Assembly (NCBI RefSeq): GCF_037055355.1
Contig: NZ_CP146350.1
Location: 7,401,001-7,465,000 of the forward strand
Direction: 5' to 3'
From: Streptomyces sp. DG1A-41
GTDB lineage: Bacteria > Actinomycetota > Actinomycetes > Streptomycetales > Streptomycetaceae
Length of the DNA: 64,000 bases
The notes under the pieces were generated by a model. That model made no database searches. It was given only the letters and a program-made list of their open reading frames with translations, and was not told the DNA's origin. The first letter of the stretch is position 1, and every line of letters begins with the position of its first letter. A program made the translations under genes and the position numbers. Shown here one piece after another: positions 9,699-18,716 of this stretch.

Positions 9699-10145
9699 TC
9701 ACGCCGGCTTCGAGGGCCGCACGCCCGCCGCATCACGCACGACACCCGTGCTGTCCCCACGCAGCACCTCACCACCGTCCTGGTTGACGATCACGATGCC
9801 GAGTTCGAGCTCCGTCCCGGACCGCGTCCGCCTCAGTGCCCGTACCGTCACGCGTGCGGTGATGGTCTCGCCTTCCCAGACGGGCTTGAGGAACTCCCAG
9901 TTCATCCGGCGGGCGATGTAGTCCAGTCGCCCGCCGATCCGCGTCGCCAGCGATGCCGTCAGCAGACCGTGCGCCATGACGGGCCCGTCGGCCGAGACGT
10001 GGTGGCGCCCCTCGTCGCCCACGAGCGACGCGAAAGCGGCGATGTCCTCGGCAAGGATGGTGCGTTGTGCCGTGAGCACCTGACCCACCACGAGGGCGGA
10101 CGCCCTGTTCGCTCCGCCCGTTCCGAAGTCACCGTTCTGCGCCAT
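9699..10145 (-). CDS. MaoC-like (R)-specific enoyl-CoA hydratase/dehydratase
   Basis: A 148-residue single hot-dog domain. The start is ATG at 10145, behind an AGGGGA site. The hydratase motif is recognisable: an Asp/His dyad in LVGDEGRHHVSADG followed by MAHGLLTASL. Members hydrate trans-2-enoyl-CoA or act as dehydratases in fatty-acid and polyketide metabolism. It lies just downstream of, and in the same direction as, the MerR regulator (34 bp), so the two probably share a transcript. Confidence 0.83.
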   Translation of the reverse strand: MAQNGDFGTGGANRASALVVGQVLTAQRTILAEDIAAFASLVGDEGRHHVSADGPVMAHGLLTASLATRIGGRLDYIARRMNWEFLKPVWEGETITARVTVRALRRTRSGTELELGIVIVNQDGGEVLRGDSTGVVRDAAGVRPSKPA

Positions 10146-10179
10146 GGTTTTCCCCTTTTTCGTTCGTTCCACGAGCCCG

Positions 10180-10587
10180 TCAGGCGGGCACGGGCTCCGG
10201 GGCGGACCCGTCGAAGGGCGGGTAGGTGCGGCGGCCCATGCGCCCGGCCGCGTCGATGTAGTCGGCGAGGGCGTTCCGGGACCGGGCGAGCGCGGCCATC
10301 TGGTCGTCCAGCCGGCGCAGCCGCGCCCGCATCGCCGCCAGCAGTTCGGAACACCCGAGCAGTTCCGGGGCCTCTCCGACCGCACAGGGCAGCAGATACG
10401 CGATGTCGTCGGACGACAAGCCCGCGCCGAGCAGGTGGCGGATCTGTTTCACCCGCAGTACGGCGCTCTCGTCGTACTCGCGGTATCCGTTCGTGCCGCG
10501 GCCCGCCTCCAGCAGGCCCTGGGCCTCGTAGTAGCGCAACTGATGGGCCTTGACGCCTGTCCGGCGACCCAGTTCCCCGATCCGCAT
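10180..10587 (-). CDS. MerR-family transcriptional regulator
   Basis: A 135-residue regulator. Its N-terminal winged helix-turn-helix MRIGELGRRTGVKAHQLRYY is typical of MerR and is followed by the second-wing sequence GYREYDESAV and a C-terminal dimerisation coiled coil (ARLRRLDDQMAALARSRNAL). A single conserved cysteine (LLPCAVGEAPELLGC has two in total) does not by itself indicate metal sensing. It is divergent from the oxidoreductase at 10637, with only 49 bp between the genes, which is the classical MerR arrangement for control of both directions. Confidence 0.9.
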   Translation of the reverse strand: MRIGELGRRTGVKAHQLRYYEAQGLLEAGRGTNGYREYDESAVLRVKQIRHLLGAGLSSDDIAYLLPCAVGEAPELLGCSELLAAMRARLRRLDDQMAALARSRNALADYIDAAGRMGRRTYPPFDGSAPEPVPA

Positions 10588-10598
10588 GAAAACCTCGC

Positions 10599-10630
10599 TT
10601 GACCTTCACATCGGTATCAACGTTGACGAT
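10599..10630 (+). promoter_or_regulatory. Candidate MerR-controlled divergent promoter
   Basis: In the 49-bp gap a -35-like TTGACC (10599-10604) is followed by a perfect 10-bp palindrome TCAACGTTGA (10617-10626). A -10 matching the long MerR spacer (19-20 bp) would fall at GACGAT around 10625-10630. The palindrome is a candidate MerR operator. Exact promoter elements are inferred. Confidence 0.4.
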
Positions 10631-10636
10631 GCTGCC

Positions 10637-11524
10637 ATGAACAGAACCGACATACCCGTGACAGTCATCGGACTCGGGCTGATGGGCCAGGCACTCGCCG
10701 GCGCGTTCCTGAAAGCCGGGCATCCCACAACCGTGTGGAACCGTACGACCTCCAAGGCCGACGAGCTGGTGGCCCGAGGCGCACGGCTCGCGCCGACGGT
10801 CGGCGACGCGCTCCAGGCCGGTTCCCTGACGGTCGTCTGCGTCACCGACTACCAGGCCGTGCGAGAGCTGTTCGGCACGAGCGATGTCGAACTCGACGGC
10901 ACGACGCTGGTCAATCTGACCTCGGGCGACTCGGCCCAGGCCCGGGAGACCGCCCGATGGGCCGAGCAGCGCGGCGCCCGCTACCTGGACGGCGCCGTCA
11001 TGGCCGTCCCGCCGGCCATCGGCACGCCCGAGGCGGTGATTCTGCACAGCGGCCCGCAGGTGGACTTCGACGCGCACAAGCCGACACTCGACGCGCTCGG
11101 CACCGTCACCCACCTCGGTGCGGACCACGGCCTGGCGTCCCTGTACGACGTGGCCGGACTGGCCATGATGTGGAGCGTCCTGAACGCCTGGCTCCAGGGC
11201 ACCGCGTTGCTCAGGACGGCCGGTGTCGACGCCGCGACGTACGCGCCGTTCGCGCAGCAAATCGCCGCCGGTGTGGCCGAATGGCTGCCCGGATACGCCG
11301 AGCAGATCGACAGCGGCTCCTTCCCGGCCGAGGTGTCGGCCCTGGAGACCGACGCGCGGGCCATGGCGCACCTGATCGAGGAGAGCGAGGCGGTGGGCGT
11401 CAACGCCGAACTGCCGAAGCTGTTCAAGGCGATGGCCGACCGCTCGATCGCCGCCGGACACGGTGGGGAGCAGTACCCCGTGCTGATCGAGGAGTTCAGC
11501 AAGCCGGGGCCCGGCGACGACTGA
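10637..11524 (+). CDS. NAD(P)-dependent oxidoreductase, imine-reductase / 6PGDH-like
   Basis: A 295-residue dehydrogenase. The start is ATG at 10637 (MNRTDIPVTVIG). The Rossmann motif is GLGLMGQALAGAFLKAGHP, and WNRTTSKAD fits NADP specificity (Arg after the second strand). The C-terminal all-helical domain (HGLASLYDVAGLAMMW) resembles bacterial imine reductases rather than hydroxyisobutyrate dehydrogenases: the usual catalytic Lys of the hydroxyacid dehydrogenases is not seen at the expected place, and an Asp in SLYDVAG takes its position. Substrate unknown. It is divergent from and probably controlled by the MerR gene. Confidence 0.85.
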   Translation: MNRTDIPVTVIGLGLMGQALAGAFLKAGHPTTVWNRTTSKADELVARGARLAPTVGDALQAGSLTVVCVTDYQAVRELFGTSDVELDGTTLVNLTSGDSAQARETARWAEQRGARYLDGAVMAVPPAIGTPEAVILHSGPQVDFDAHKPTLDALGTVTHLGADHGLASLYDVAGLAMMWSVLNAWLQGTALLRTAGVDAATYAPFAQQIAAGVAEWLPGYAEQIDSGSFPAEVSALETDARAMAHLIEESEAVGVNAELPKLFKAMADRSIAAGHGGEQYPVLIEEFSKPGPGDD

Positions 11525-11538
11525 ACTGTCCGGGCGTG

Positions 11539-12519
11539 TCACGGCGCCCGGTTCCCCGTGCCGGCGGCGTCCAGTGCGCCGGCCGGGGCGTTCACCGGCC
11601 GCGGTGTGCCGGTGAGGTCGAGGACGAACAGCGGGATGCCGAGGGCGTCGGCGCGGGCCCGGGCGTCGTCCGCGTACCCGGCGAGGGAGAAGTACAGGCA
11701 GTCCGCCGACTCCGTCATGGCCGTCAGCCACAGGCACTCCACGTCCCGCAGGGTCGCCGGACGCATGGCGGGGTCGACCAGCGCGACGACGCCGCGGGCG
11801 GCGAGGCCGATCCCGGACGGCGGCCGCTGGTCCGCCCGCCGGACGCCCCGGTAGCCGAGCCAGCGCAGGTACAGCGCGGCGGCAGTGACGGCGTCGAGCG
11901 CGGTACGGATCGTGACGGAACGGAAGGGCGGCCGGTCGGTGCCGGCACCGGCAGAGGCAGGGGTTCCCTCAGTGGGGGCAGAGGCAGCGGCTCGCCCGGC
12001 CGTGGCTGCGGCGTCGCGCGGGCCTGTCCCGCTGCCCGGCCCCGGCGCGGCATCCCTTACGGCTTCGGCGTCCGCGTCGACCGCGATGTCCCGGTCAGCC
12101 CCGAGGTCGTCGTCGGCTGTCGTGTCCTGGCCCGTCGCGCCGCCAGGCTCGAGGTCGTCGTCGGCTGTCGTGCCCTGGCCCGTCGCACCACCAGCCCCGA
12201 GGCCCTCCTCCGTGGCCATGTCCTGGCCCGGCCTGCCGCCCCGGCCGGCCGCGCCCCGCCCCTCCGTCACCGGCACCCGCAGCACCACCCCGCACGGGCA
12301 CCCCACCTCCGGCCGTGGCCACTCCCCGTGTCGGCCGCAGGACTCGCACCGCACCGTCACCCAGTCGTCCTGCCAGACGCGATGGGCGACGGGTGTCACC
12401 GTCCCGTCCCGGTCGAGCCGCGGGGCGACGGGGGCTCCGCACGCGCACGGATACGACGGGGCCGTGAAGCGGTGTTCTCGTCGGCAGGACGGACAGCGCA
12501 CCGGCACGCTCTCGGCCAT
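11539..12519 (-). CDS. Zinc-ribbon protein with a C-terminal Mrr-like fold, function unknown
   Basis: A 326-residue protein I do not recognise by name. The start is placed at ATG 12519. The N-terminal ~75 residues hold two cysteine clusters (RCPSCRREHRF...CACG and VRCESCGRHG...CPCG), consistent with two zinc ribbons. A low-complexity Gly/Asp/Thr linker contains repeats of ATGQ-x-TTADDDL. The C-terminal ~120 residues (from FRSVTIRTALDAV) resemble the restriction-endonuclease-like Mrr fold: ADCLYFSLAGYADDARARADALGIPLFVLD is typical of its last strands and helix. Clear PD-(D/E)xK catalytic residues are not evident, so nuclease activity is doubtful. It faces the end of the oxidoreductase gene, 14 bp away. 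Confidence 0.72.
   Translation of the reverse strand: MAESVPVRCPSCRREHRFTAPSYPCACGAPVAPRLDRDGTVTPVAHRVWQDDWVTVRCESCGRHGEWPRPEVGCPCGVVLRVPVTEGRGAAGRGGRPGQDMATEEGLGAGGATGQGTTADDDLEPGGATGQDTTADDDLGADRDIAVDADAEAVRDAAPGPGSGTGPRDAAATAGRAAASAPTEGTPASAGAGTDRPPFRSVTIRTALDAVTAAALYLRWLGYRGVRRADQRPPSGIGLAARGVVALVDPAMRPATLRDVECLWLTAMTESADCLYFSLAGYADDARARADALGIPLFVLDLTGTPRPVNAPAGALDAAGTGNRAP
12102..12245 (-). repeat. Three 48-bp tandem repeats inside the zinc-ribbon gene
   Basis: Units start at 12102, 12150 and 12198. The first two are nearly identical and the third is degenerate. They keep the reading frame and encode the 16-residue repeats of the acidic Gly/Thr/Asp linker, so the linker length probably varies between strains. 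Confidence 0.8.
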
Positions 12520-12602
12520 GACCACTCCAGTACGGCTCACATCGGGTCAGCGCGTCCATCGTGCGCCGGTGAACCCCTGCCTGTCCGCCGCTTGCCCCTC
12601 TC

Positions 12603-12632
12603 TTGACGCCCTTCGCCCGCCACACATACATT
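12603..12632 (+). promoter_or_regulatory. Predicted gcl promoter
   Basis: TTGACG (12603-12608), an 18-bp spacer, and TACATT (12627-12632) form a SigA/HrdB-like promoter about 100 bp upstream of gcl. The expected start point near 12639 falls inside the first AllR-type palindrome, which would let the repressor block initiation. Confidence 0.5.
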
Positions 12633-12634
12633 AA

Positions 12635-12670
12635 TTCCAGATCGCAGAAGTTAGTTTCCGCAATACGGAA
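12635..12670 (+). promoter_or_regulatory. Tandem AllR-type operators upstream of gcl
   Basis: TTCCGCAATACGGAA (12656-12670) is a perfect 5-5-5 palindrome. TTCCAGATCGCAGAA (12635-12649) is a weaker copy whose centre lies exactly 21 bp upstream. Matching pairs occur before hyi, aceB and allR in this window. Confidence 0.75.
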
Positions 12671-12728
12671 GAGCTCACCGCGGGGCGCGACGGGAGTGCG
12701 AATCCGACAGCCGAAGCAGGAGTACTCG

Positions 12729-14513
<1,785 letters not shown>

Positions 14514-14528
14514 CGCGTACGCGGGAGA

Positions 14529-14560
14529 GGGGCGGCCCGTCCGGGAGGACGGGCCGCCCC
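14529..14560 (+). terminator. Hairpin terminator after gcl
   Basis: A perfect 14-bp stem (14529-14542 with 14547-14560) with a GGGA loop and TT after it, starting 16 bp beyond the gcl stop codon. Confidence 0.85.
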
Positions 14561-14603
14561 TTACGCGTGCGTGCCCCCTGGCCCGGGCACACCCAAACCG
14601 CGG

Positions 14604-14945
14604 TCAGGCCCCGCCGCCCCCGCACCCGCCCCCGCCCCCGCCGCAGTAGGAGTGACCCCCGCCGCCCCCGCCCGTACCGCGCGGTGAGTGCTTGAGGAGG
14701 CTCCTGCCGCCCACCTCGGCCCGGCGGATCAGCCCCGCCCGCAGGGCGAAGCGCGGCACCAGCAGTCGCAGGGCCGCCTCTCCGTGCAGCGCGACCGCGA
14801 GCAGCCGGTCGTGGTCCGTCAGGCCGCGCCTGCTCGCGGGCAGCGGGTGGAGCTGCCGCAGCTCCCGCACATGGCGGCGGGCGCCGCGCGTCGGGCCGAG
14901 CACCGGGTAGCGCAGCAGGCCCGCCTCCGCGAGCGGGATGGGGCC
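14604..14945 (-). pseudogene. C-terminal remnant of a TIGR04222-type glycine-tailed membrane protein
   Basis: The frame reads IPLAEAGLLRYPVLGPTRG..., then a cationic helix and an extreme Gly/Cys tail (HSYCGGGGGGCGGGGA at the C-terminus). This matches the end of the TIGR04222 family of Streptomyces membrane proteins, which are normally close to 300 residues with a membrane segment before this part. Upstream of about 14945 the resemblance stops and a transcription terminator hairpin (14987-15023) cuts across the frame, so the N-terminal two thirds are missing. The identification is from memory of the Gly/Cys tail and is moderately sure. Confidence 0.55.
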
Positions 14946-14986
14946 CGCCGCCCCCGTGCCGGCGGGCCCCGTGTGTCGAGAATGTG

Positions 14987-15023
14987 CCCGGCCCCGGGGG
15001 CGGTTGAAGCCCCCGGGGCCGGG
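14987..15023 (-). terminator. Hairpin terminator downstream of the small gene at 15.1 kb
   Basis: A perfect 15-bp GC stem (14987-15001 with 15009-15023) and a 7-nt loop, 58 bp beyond the stop of the leftward gene at 15081-15317. Confidence 0.75.
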
Positions 15024-15080
15024 TTCAGAGGTTCATTTGAGGGTTCCGTACCAGGCCTACGACCGGTGCCGTACGCGTGT

Positions 15081-15317
15081 TCACGCCTCGTGGTGTTCCG
15101 ACAGCCCCGGCCAGTCGTCCGGGCCGCCGCCCTGCCATTCGACGATGTCGCTCTCCGCGACGTCCGTGACGTACAGGTCCGCCAGCCGCAGGATCTCGGC
15201 GACGTCGTCGGCGTGCGTGGCGACGCCCAGGGGCTCCTCGCCCAGGGTGACCCGGCGGGATCCGTCCAGGGCGGGGGGATGGACCACGACATGCGGGTGC
15301 TCGGTTGGATGTGCCAT
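15081..15317 (-). CDS. Small conserved hypothetical protein (78 aa)
   Basis: A 78-residue soluble acidic protein starting at ATG 15317 behind a GAAGG site. Sequence: a His/Pro-rich start (MAHPTEHPHVVVHPP), then GSRRVTLGEEPLGVATHADDVAEILRLADL and an acidic end. No family is recognised. Third-position GC bias and a terminator just downstream support coding. It lies between the TIGR04222 remnant and the catalase pseudogene. It could be a small accessory or DNA-associated protein, but nothing in the sequence decides this. Confidence 0.65.
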   Translation of the reverse strand: MAHPTEHPHVVVHPPALDGSRRVTLGEEPLGVATHADDVAEILRLADLYVTDVAESDIVEWQGGGPDDWPGLSEHHEA

Positions 15318-15628
15318 GCCTTCAGGCTGCTGCGACCGGGCCCAATCCGCACCCTGAGACGGGCTGGCCGTCCGGCGGCGCGAGGCCGGGCGCGACAGGA
15401 CGTTCGCGCCGCCGGACGGGGTCTGCGGGGTGGGCTGGTGCTGGTACTGCGGCCGCGGCGGGTGCGACGGAGTCCGGAACGGGCTTCCCTCAGGTCGAGA
15501 AGCCCGCCCGGGCCCTTCACCACCGCACTGGCTCACACTCCGCCGCGGTCCGCGCCCTGCCCGCGTCCGTGCCCGGGGCGACCACCCCTCATCCGGGTCG
15601 CCCGGGCGGTCGGACGCGGTCAGGGAGT
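15318..15628. other. Intergenic stretch with one long hairpin, no gene seen
   Basis: 311 bp between the small gene and the catalase remnant. Apart from the hairpin at 15368-15419 I see no convincing reading frame or promoter. Confidence 0.5.
15368..15419 (-). repeat. Long hairpin A, shared-loop repeat flanking the catalase remnant
   Basis: A 16-bp perfect stem (15368-15383 with 15404-15419) and a 20-nt loop that contains GGGCGCGACAGGAC. The same 14-nt loop sequence occurs in the loop of hairpin B at 16704-16762 on the other side of the catalase remnant. It probably works as a terminator for the leftward catalase transcript. Confidence 0.65.
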
Positions 15629-16594
15629 TCAGTCCTCGCGCAGGGCGCGGACCGCCTCCTCCACGCGCCGCCCGTACTCGGGGTCGGCGGCGTGGAAGTG
15701 CGCGAGGTTCTTCCCGATCACGTCGTCGCGGGAGACCTGGGAGAGGCCGCCGGCGATGTTCGCGACGAGCCGGGACTTCTCCTCCGCGGACATCAGCCGG
15801 TACACCCGACAGCGGGCGGCCGGTCTCCACCGGGCCGTCGTAGGAGTTCGGCTCGTAGTTCTTCGCCTGCCGGCCCTGGGCGTTGGGCGCCATGAAACCG
15901 TCACGGCCGGAGTTCCGGGCGGTCGTGGCCCGGGGCGCGTTGACGGCCAGCCGCGTGTGGTTGACGCCCAGGCGGTAGCGGTGGGCGTCCGCGTAGGCGA
16001 ACAGACGGCCCTGGAGCATCTTGTCGGGCGCCAGGCCATCTGGTGCGTGGCCTCGGGGGAGTGGGCCCAGGAGTCCCAGACGTCGTCCGGCTCCTGACGG
16101 CCCGTGAACGGGTCGCGCTTCTGGGAGCGGATGAAGTCCGGGAACCTGATCGGGTCCTCGATGAAGAACACCGGGGTGTTCTTGCCGACGAGGTCGTAAT
16201 TGCCCTCGGCCGTATAGAACTTGACCGAGAAACCGCGCGGGTCGCGCACCGCGTCCGCGCCGCCGAGACTGTCGGCCACCGTCGAGAAGCGCAGGAACAC
16301 CTCGGTCCGCTTGTCGGCCTCGGCGAGGAAGTCGGCGTGGGTGAAGCCGGTGACGTCGTCGGTCACCTCGAAGTGGCCGTAGGCGCCGGAGCCGCGGGCG
16401 TGCACCACGCTCCCCCACTGCCTTAAGGGCGTGGGCGGTACCCCCACCGGGATGCGCTCGCGGTTGAAGCGCGCGAGCTTCTCCAGCAGATGCTGGTCCT
16501 GGAGCAGAAGCGGGCCGCCGACGCCGGCGGTGGCGGAGTTCTGGTTGTCGGCGACGGGGGCGCCGGACTCGTTGGTGAGCACGCGCTGCGACAT
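15629..16594 (-). pseudogene. katA: Decayed monofunctional catalase (two internal deletions, one insertion)
   Basis: Starts normally at ATG 16594 ([18 protein letters not shown]). The distal His region ([16 protein letters not shown]) and the Asn region (KNTPVFF) are present. After SPEATHQM, near 16040, the frame jumps to [21 protein letters not shown], which carries the proximal haem Tyr: roughly 165 residues of the core are gone and the frame changes. A second loss of about 30 residues and another frame change follow ETGRPL near 15810, before [19 protein letters not shown]. About 480 residues are expected; no full protein can be made. A 39-bp repeat also sits in the coding part. Its promoter still has AllR-type operators. 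Confidence 0.88.
16411..16447. repeat. Palindromic mini-element inserted in the catalase coding sequence
   Basis: Flanks CTCCCCCA and GGTACCCCCA enclose a palindromic centre (16415-16436, core CCTTAAGG). Read on the coding strand it adds [13 protein letters not shown] between NRERIP and VVHARG, where normal catalases have just Glu-Arg; the net change is +33 bp and in frame. The same flanks surround a different centre at 24270-24313, so both belong to one family of short intergenic Streptomyces repeats. Confidence 0.7.
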
Positions 16595-16630
16595 CGTGAC
16601 CTTCCGTACGAGAGGGCACCGGAAAAATGT

Positions 16631-16683
16631 TTCCGCTTTGTGGAGCCTAGGGTCGGGGTGTCGGAGCGTCAACAGTTTGTTGA
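16631..16683 (-). promoter_or_regulatory. Catalase promoter with two operator palindromes
   Basis: On the minus strand TTGACG (16672-16667), a 17-bp spacer and TAGGCT (16649-16644) form a good promoter. The -35 is made by the right arm of the palindrome TCAACAGTTTGTTGA (16669-16683, read on +). A second palindrome of the AllR type, TTCCGCTTTGTGGAG (16631-16645), covers the -10 and start point and differs by one base from a site upstream of allR. The controlled gene is now broken. Confidence 0.7.
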
Positions 16684-16703
16684 AGTGGTGGGTATGGCTG
16701 GGT

Positions 16704-16762
16704 CCGGGCGGCGCCGCCGCTCTGGGCGCGACAGGACAGGTGTCAGCGGCGGCGCCGCCCGG
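16704..16762 (-). repeat. Long hairpin B, shared-loop repeat; terminator of the hyi-glxR operon
   Basis: An 18-bp perfect stem (16704-16721 with 16745-16762) and a 23-nt loop containing GGGCGCGACAGGAC, identical to the loop motif of hairpin A. It starts about 30 bp beyond the stop of the reductase gene. Confidence 0.7.
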
Positions 16763-16792
16763 GGTCTGGAAGACCTCAGATGGATTGCGGGG

Positions 16793-17686
16793 TCAGACCT
16801 GGGCGCCGGAAAGCCGCTCCACGGCCCGCAGCAGCGCCGAGTGGTCCAGGCCGCCGTCCCCCTGCGCGCGCAGGCTCGCGACCAGCTGGGCGACCACGGC
16901 GCCGACGGGCAGGGCCGCGCCCACGTTGCGGGCGGCGTCCGTGACGATGCCCATGTCCTTGTGGTGCAGGTCGATGCGGAAGCCCGGCTTGAAGTCCCGG
17001 CCGAGGAAGTTGTCCTTCTTGCGGGTCAGCACGGTCGACCCCGCGAGGCCGCCGTTGAGGACGTCCAGCGCCGCCTTCAGGTCCACGCCGGACTTCTCCA
17101 GGAAGACCACGGCCTCGGCGCACGCCTGGATGTTCACGGCGACGATCAGCTGGTTGGCGGCCTTCACGGTCTGGCCTGAGCCGTGCGGGCCGCACAGCAC
17201 GATGGTCTTGCCGAGCACCTCGAAAATCGGCTTGGCCTGGTCGAAGTCGGCCTGCTCACCGCCGGCCATGATGGACAGCACGGCCTCGATGGCCCCGGCC
17301 TCGCCACCGGACACAGGGGCGTCCAGGACGCGGATGCCCTTGTCCCCGGCCGCCTTCGCCAGGTCGACCGAGGTCTGCGGGGTGATCGAGGACATGTCGA
17401 TCAGCAGGGCGCCGGACCTGGCGTTCTCCAGGATGCCGTCGGGGCCGTAGGCGATGGCCTCGACCTGCGGGGAGGCCGGCACCATCGTGATGACGATGTC
17501 GGCGTCGCGGACGGCCTCGGCGATCGAACCGGCCGCGGTGCCGCCTGCGGCGGCCAGGCGGTCCAGCTTCTCCCGCTCCAGGGTGAATCCGGTGACGTCG
17601 TAGCCCGCCTTGATGAGGTTCTCGGACATGGGGGAGCCCATGATGCCGAGGCCGATCCACGCGATCTTGGGAAGGCTGTTGCTCAT
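16793..17686 (-). CDS. glxR: 2-hydroxy-3-oxopropionate (tartronate semialdehyde) reductase
   Basis: A 297-residue NAD(P)-dependent beta-hydroxyacid dehydrogenase that reduces tartronate semialdehyde to D-glycerate. The Rossmann motif GLGIMGSPMSENLIKAGYDV is at the N-terminus, DAPVSGGEAGA is the substrate loop near residue 120, and GSGQTVKAANQ carries the catalytic Lys near residue 172. Full length for the family. It lies 28 bp downstream of the hydroxypyruvate isomerase gene in one operon. The pathway assignment rests on family and on the gcl/hyi context. Confidence 0.94.
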   Translation of the reverse strand: MSNSLPKIAWIGLGIMGSPMSENLIKAGYDVTGFTLEREKLDRLAAAGGTAAGSIAEAVRDADIVITMVPASPQVEAIAYGPDGILENARSGALLIDMSSITPQTSVDLAKAAGDKGIRVLDAPVSGGEAGAIEAVLSIMAGGEQADFDQAKPIFEVLGKTIVLCGPHGSGQTVKAANQLIVAVNIQACAEAVVFLEKSGVDLKAALDVLNGGLAGSTVLTRKKDNFLGRDFKPGFRIDLHHKDMGIVTDAARNVGAALPVGAVVAQLVASLRAQGDGGLDHSALLRAVERLSGAQV

Positions 17687-17714
17687 GATGGGGGTGCCTT
17701 TCGGTGCGGGGGGG

Positions 17715-18536
17715 TCAGCGGGGCAGCCAGTCGAAGGCCTCGGCGCTCGGGCGGTCGCCCGGCTTGTACTCGAGGCCGACCCAGCCGTCGTAACCCGCCT
17801 TGTTCAGCTGGTCCAGGAGGTCTTCGAGGGGCAGGGAGCCCGTGCCCGGGGCGCCGCGGCCGGGGTTGTCGGCGATCTGGACGTGGCCGGTCTTCGCGGC
17901 GTACCGCTCGATCACCTGCGGCAGGTCCTCGCCGTTCATGGACAGGTGGTAGAGGTCCATGAGGAAGCGGGCGTTGCCCAGTCCCGTCGTGTCGTTGACC
18001 TTGTCGACGACGCCGACGGCGGCCGGTGCCGACACCAGCGGGTATGACGGCGACTCGGGCTGGTTGAGTGCCTCGATCAGCAGGATCGCGCCGATCCGGT
18101 CGGCGGCCCGGGCCGCGAGCGCCAGGTTCTCCAGCGCGAGCGCGTCCTGCTCGGCCGGGTCCACGCCCTCGACGCGGTTGCCGTACAGGGCGTTGAGCGC
18201 CTTGCAGCCCAGGGACGCGGCGAAGTCGGCCGCCACGTCGATGTTGGCGCGGAACCTCTCCGACTCCTCGCCCGGGACCGACAGGGCGCCACGGTCGGGG
18301 CCGGGCAGCCGGCCGGCGTAGAAGTTGAGGCCGGTGAGCTGGACGCCGGCGTCCTCGACGGCCTTCTTCAGCGCGTCCAGCTCCGACTGTTCGGGGGTGG
18401 GCGAGTCGACCCAGGGCCACCACAGCTCGACCGCCGTGAAGCCGGCCGCGGCGGCGGCCGCGGGACGCTCCAGGGGCGGGAGTTCCGTGAAGAGGATCGA
18501 CAGGTTGACGTTGAAGCGCTGGTCTGCGAATCCCAT
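17715..18536 (-). CDS. hyi: Hydroxypyruvate isomerase (TIM-barrel)
   Basis: A 273-residue xylose-isomerase-like TIM barrel that interconverts hydroxypyruvate and tartronate semialdehyde. Starts MGFADQRFNVNLSILFTELP, the usual Hyi beginning. The metal-binding Glu is in AILLIEALNQPESP (near residue 147), the His in MDLYHLSMNGED, and a second Glu in WVGLEYKPG. First gene of a two-gene operon with glxR. The promoter and two AllR-type operators lie 25-90 bp upstream. Within the window it supplies Gcl's product pool. Confidence 0.94.
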   Translation of the reverse strand: MGFADQRFNVNLSILFTELPPLERPAAAAAAGFTAVELWWPWVDSPTPEQSELDALKKAVEDAGVQLTGLNFYAGRLPGPDRGALSVPGEESERFRANIDVAADFAASLGCKALNALYGNRVEGVDPAEQDALALENLALAARAADRIGAILLIEALNQPESPSYPLVSAPAAVGVVDKVNDTTGLGNARFLMDLYHLSMNGEDLPQVIERYAAKTGHVQIADNPGRGAPGTGSLPLEDLLDQLNKAGYDGWVGLEYKPGDRPSAEAFDWLPR

Positions 18537-18560
18537 CGGGCCGCGCTCCCTTCCGCTGTG

Positions 18561-18625
18561 TTCCGTATTGTGGAAGTTGCTTTCTGCTTACCGGAAGACT
18601 GCCGTCGGGTGTCGTGGCTTGTCAA
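18561..18625 (-). promoter_or_regulatory. hyi-glxR promoter with tandem AllR-type operators
   Basis: On the minus strand a consensus TTGACA (18625-18620) is followed after 18 bp by CAGTCT (18601-18596). Two palindromes lie just downstream of it: TTCTGCTTACCGGAA (18582-18596) and TTCCGTATTGTGGAA (18561-18575), centres 21 bp apart, the same spacing as at gcl, aceB and allR. A repressor there would block initiation or promoter clearance. Confidence 0.75.
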
Positions 18626-18716
18626 GAGGGCGGTTTCTCCGGGCGGGGCACCTGGGCGTCGTGGAATACTTCGGTGGCCTGACCTGACCTGACTTGGCAC
18701 AGCGGGGGAGTGCACG

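Noticed and set aside
10599..10630. The TCAACGTTGA palindrome considered an AllR-type second palindrome
   Set aside because: It lacks the 5-bp centre of the TCAAC-N5-GTTGA type and lies between a MerR gene and an unrelated oxidoreductase.
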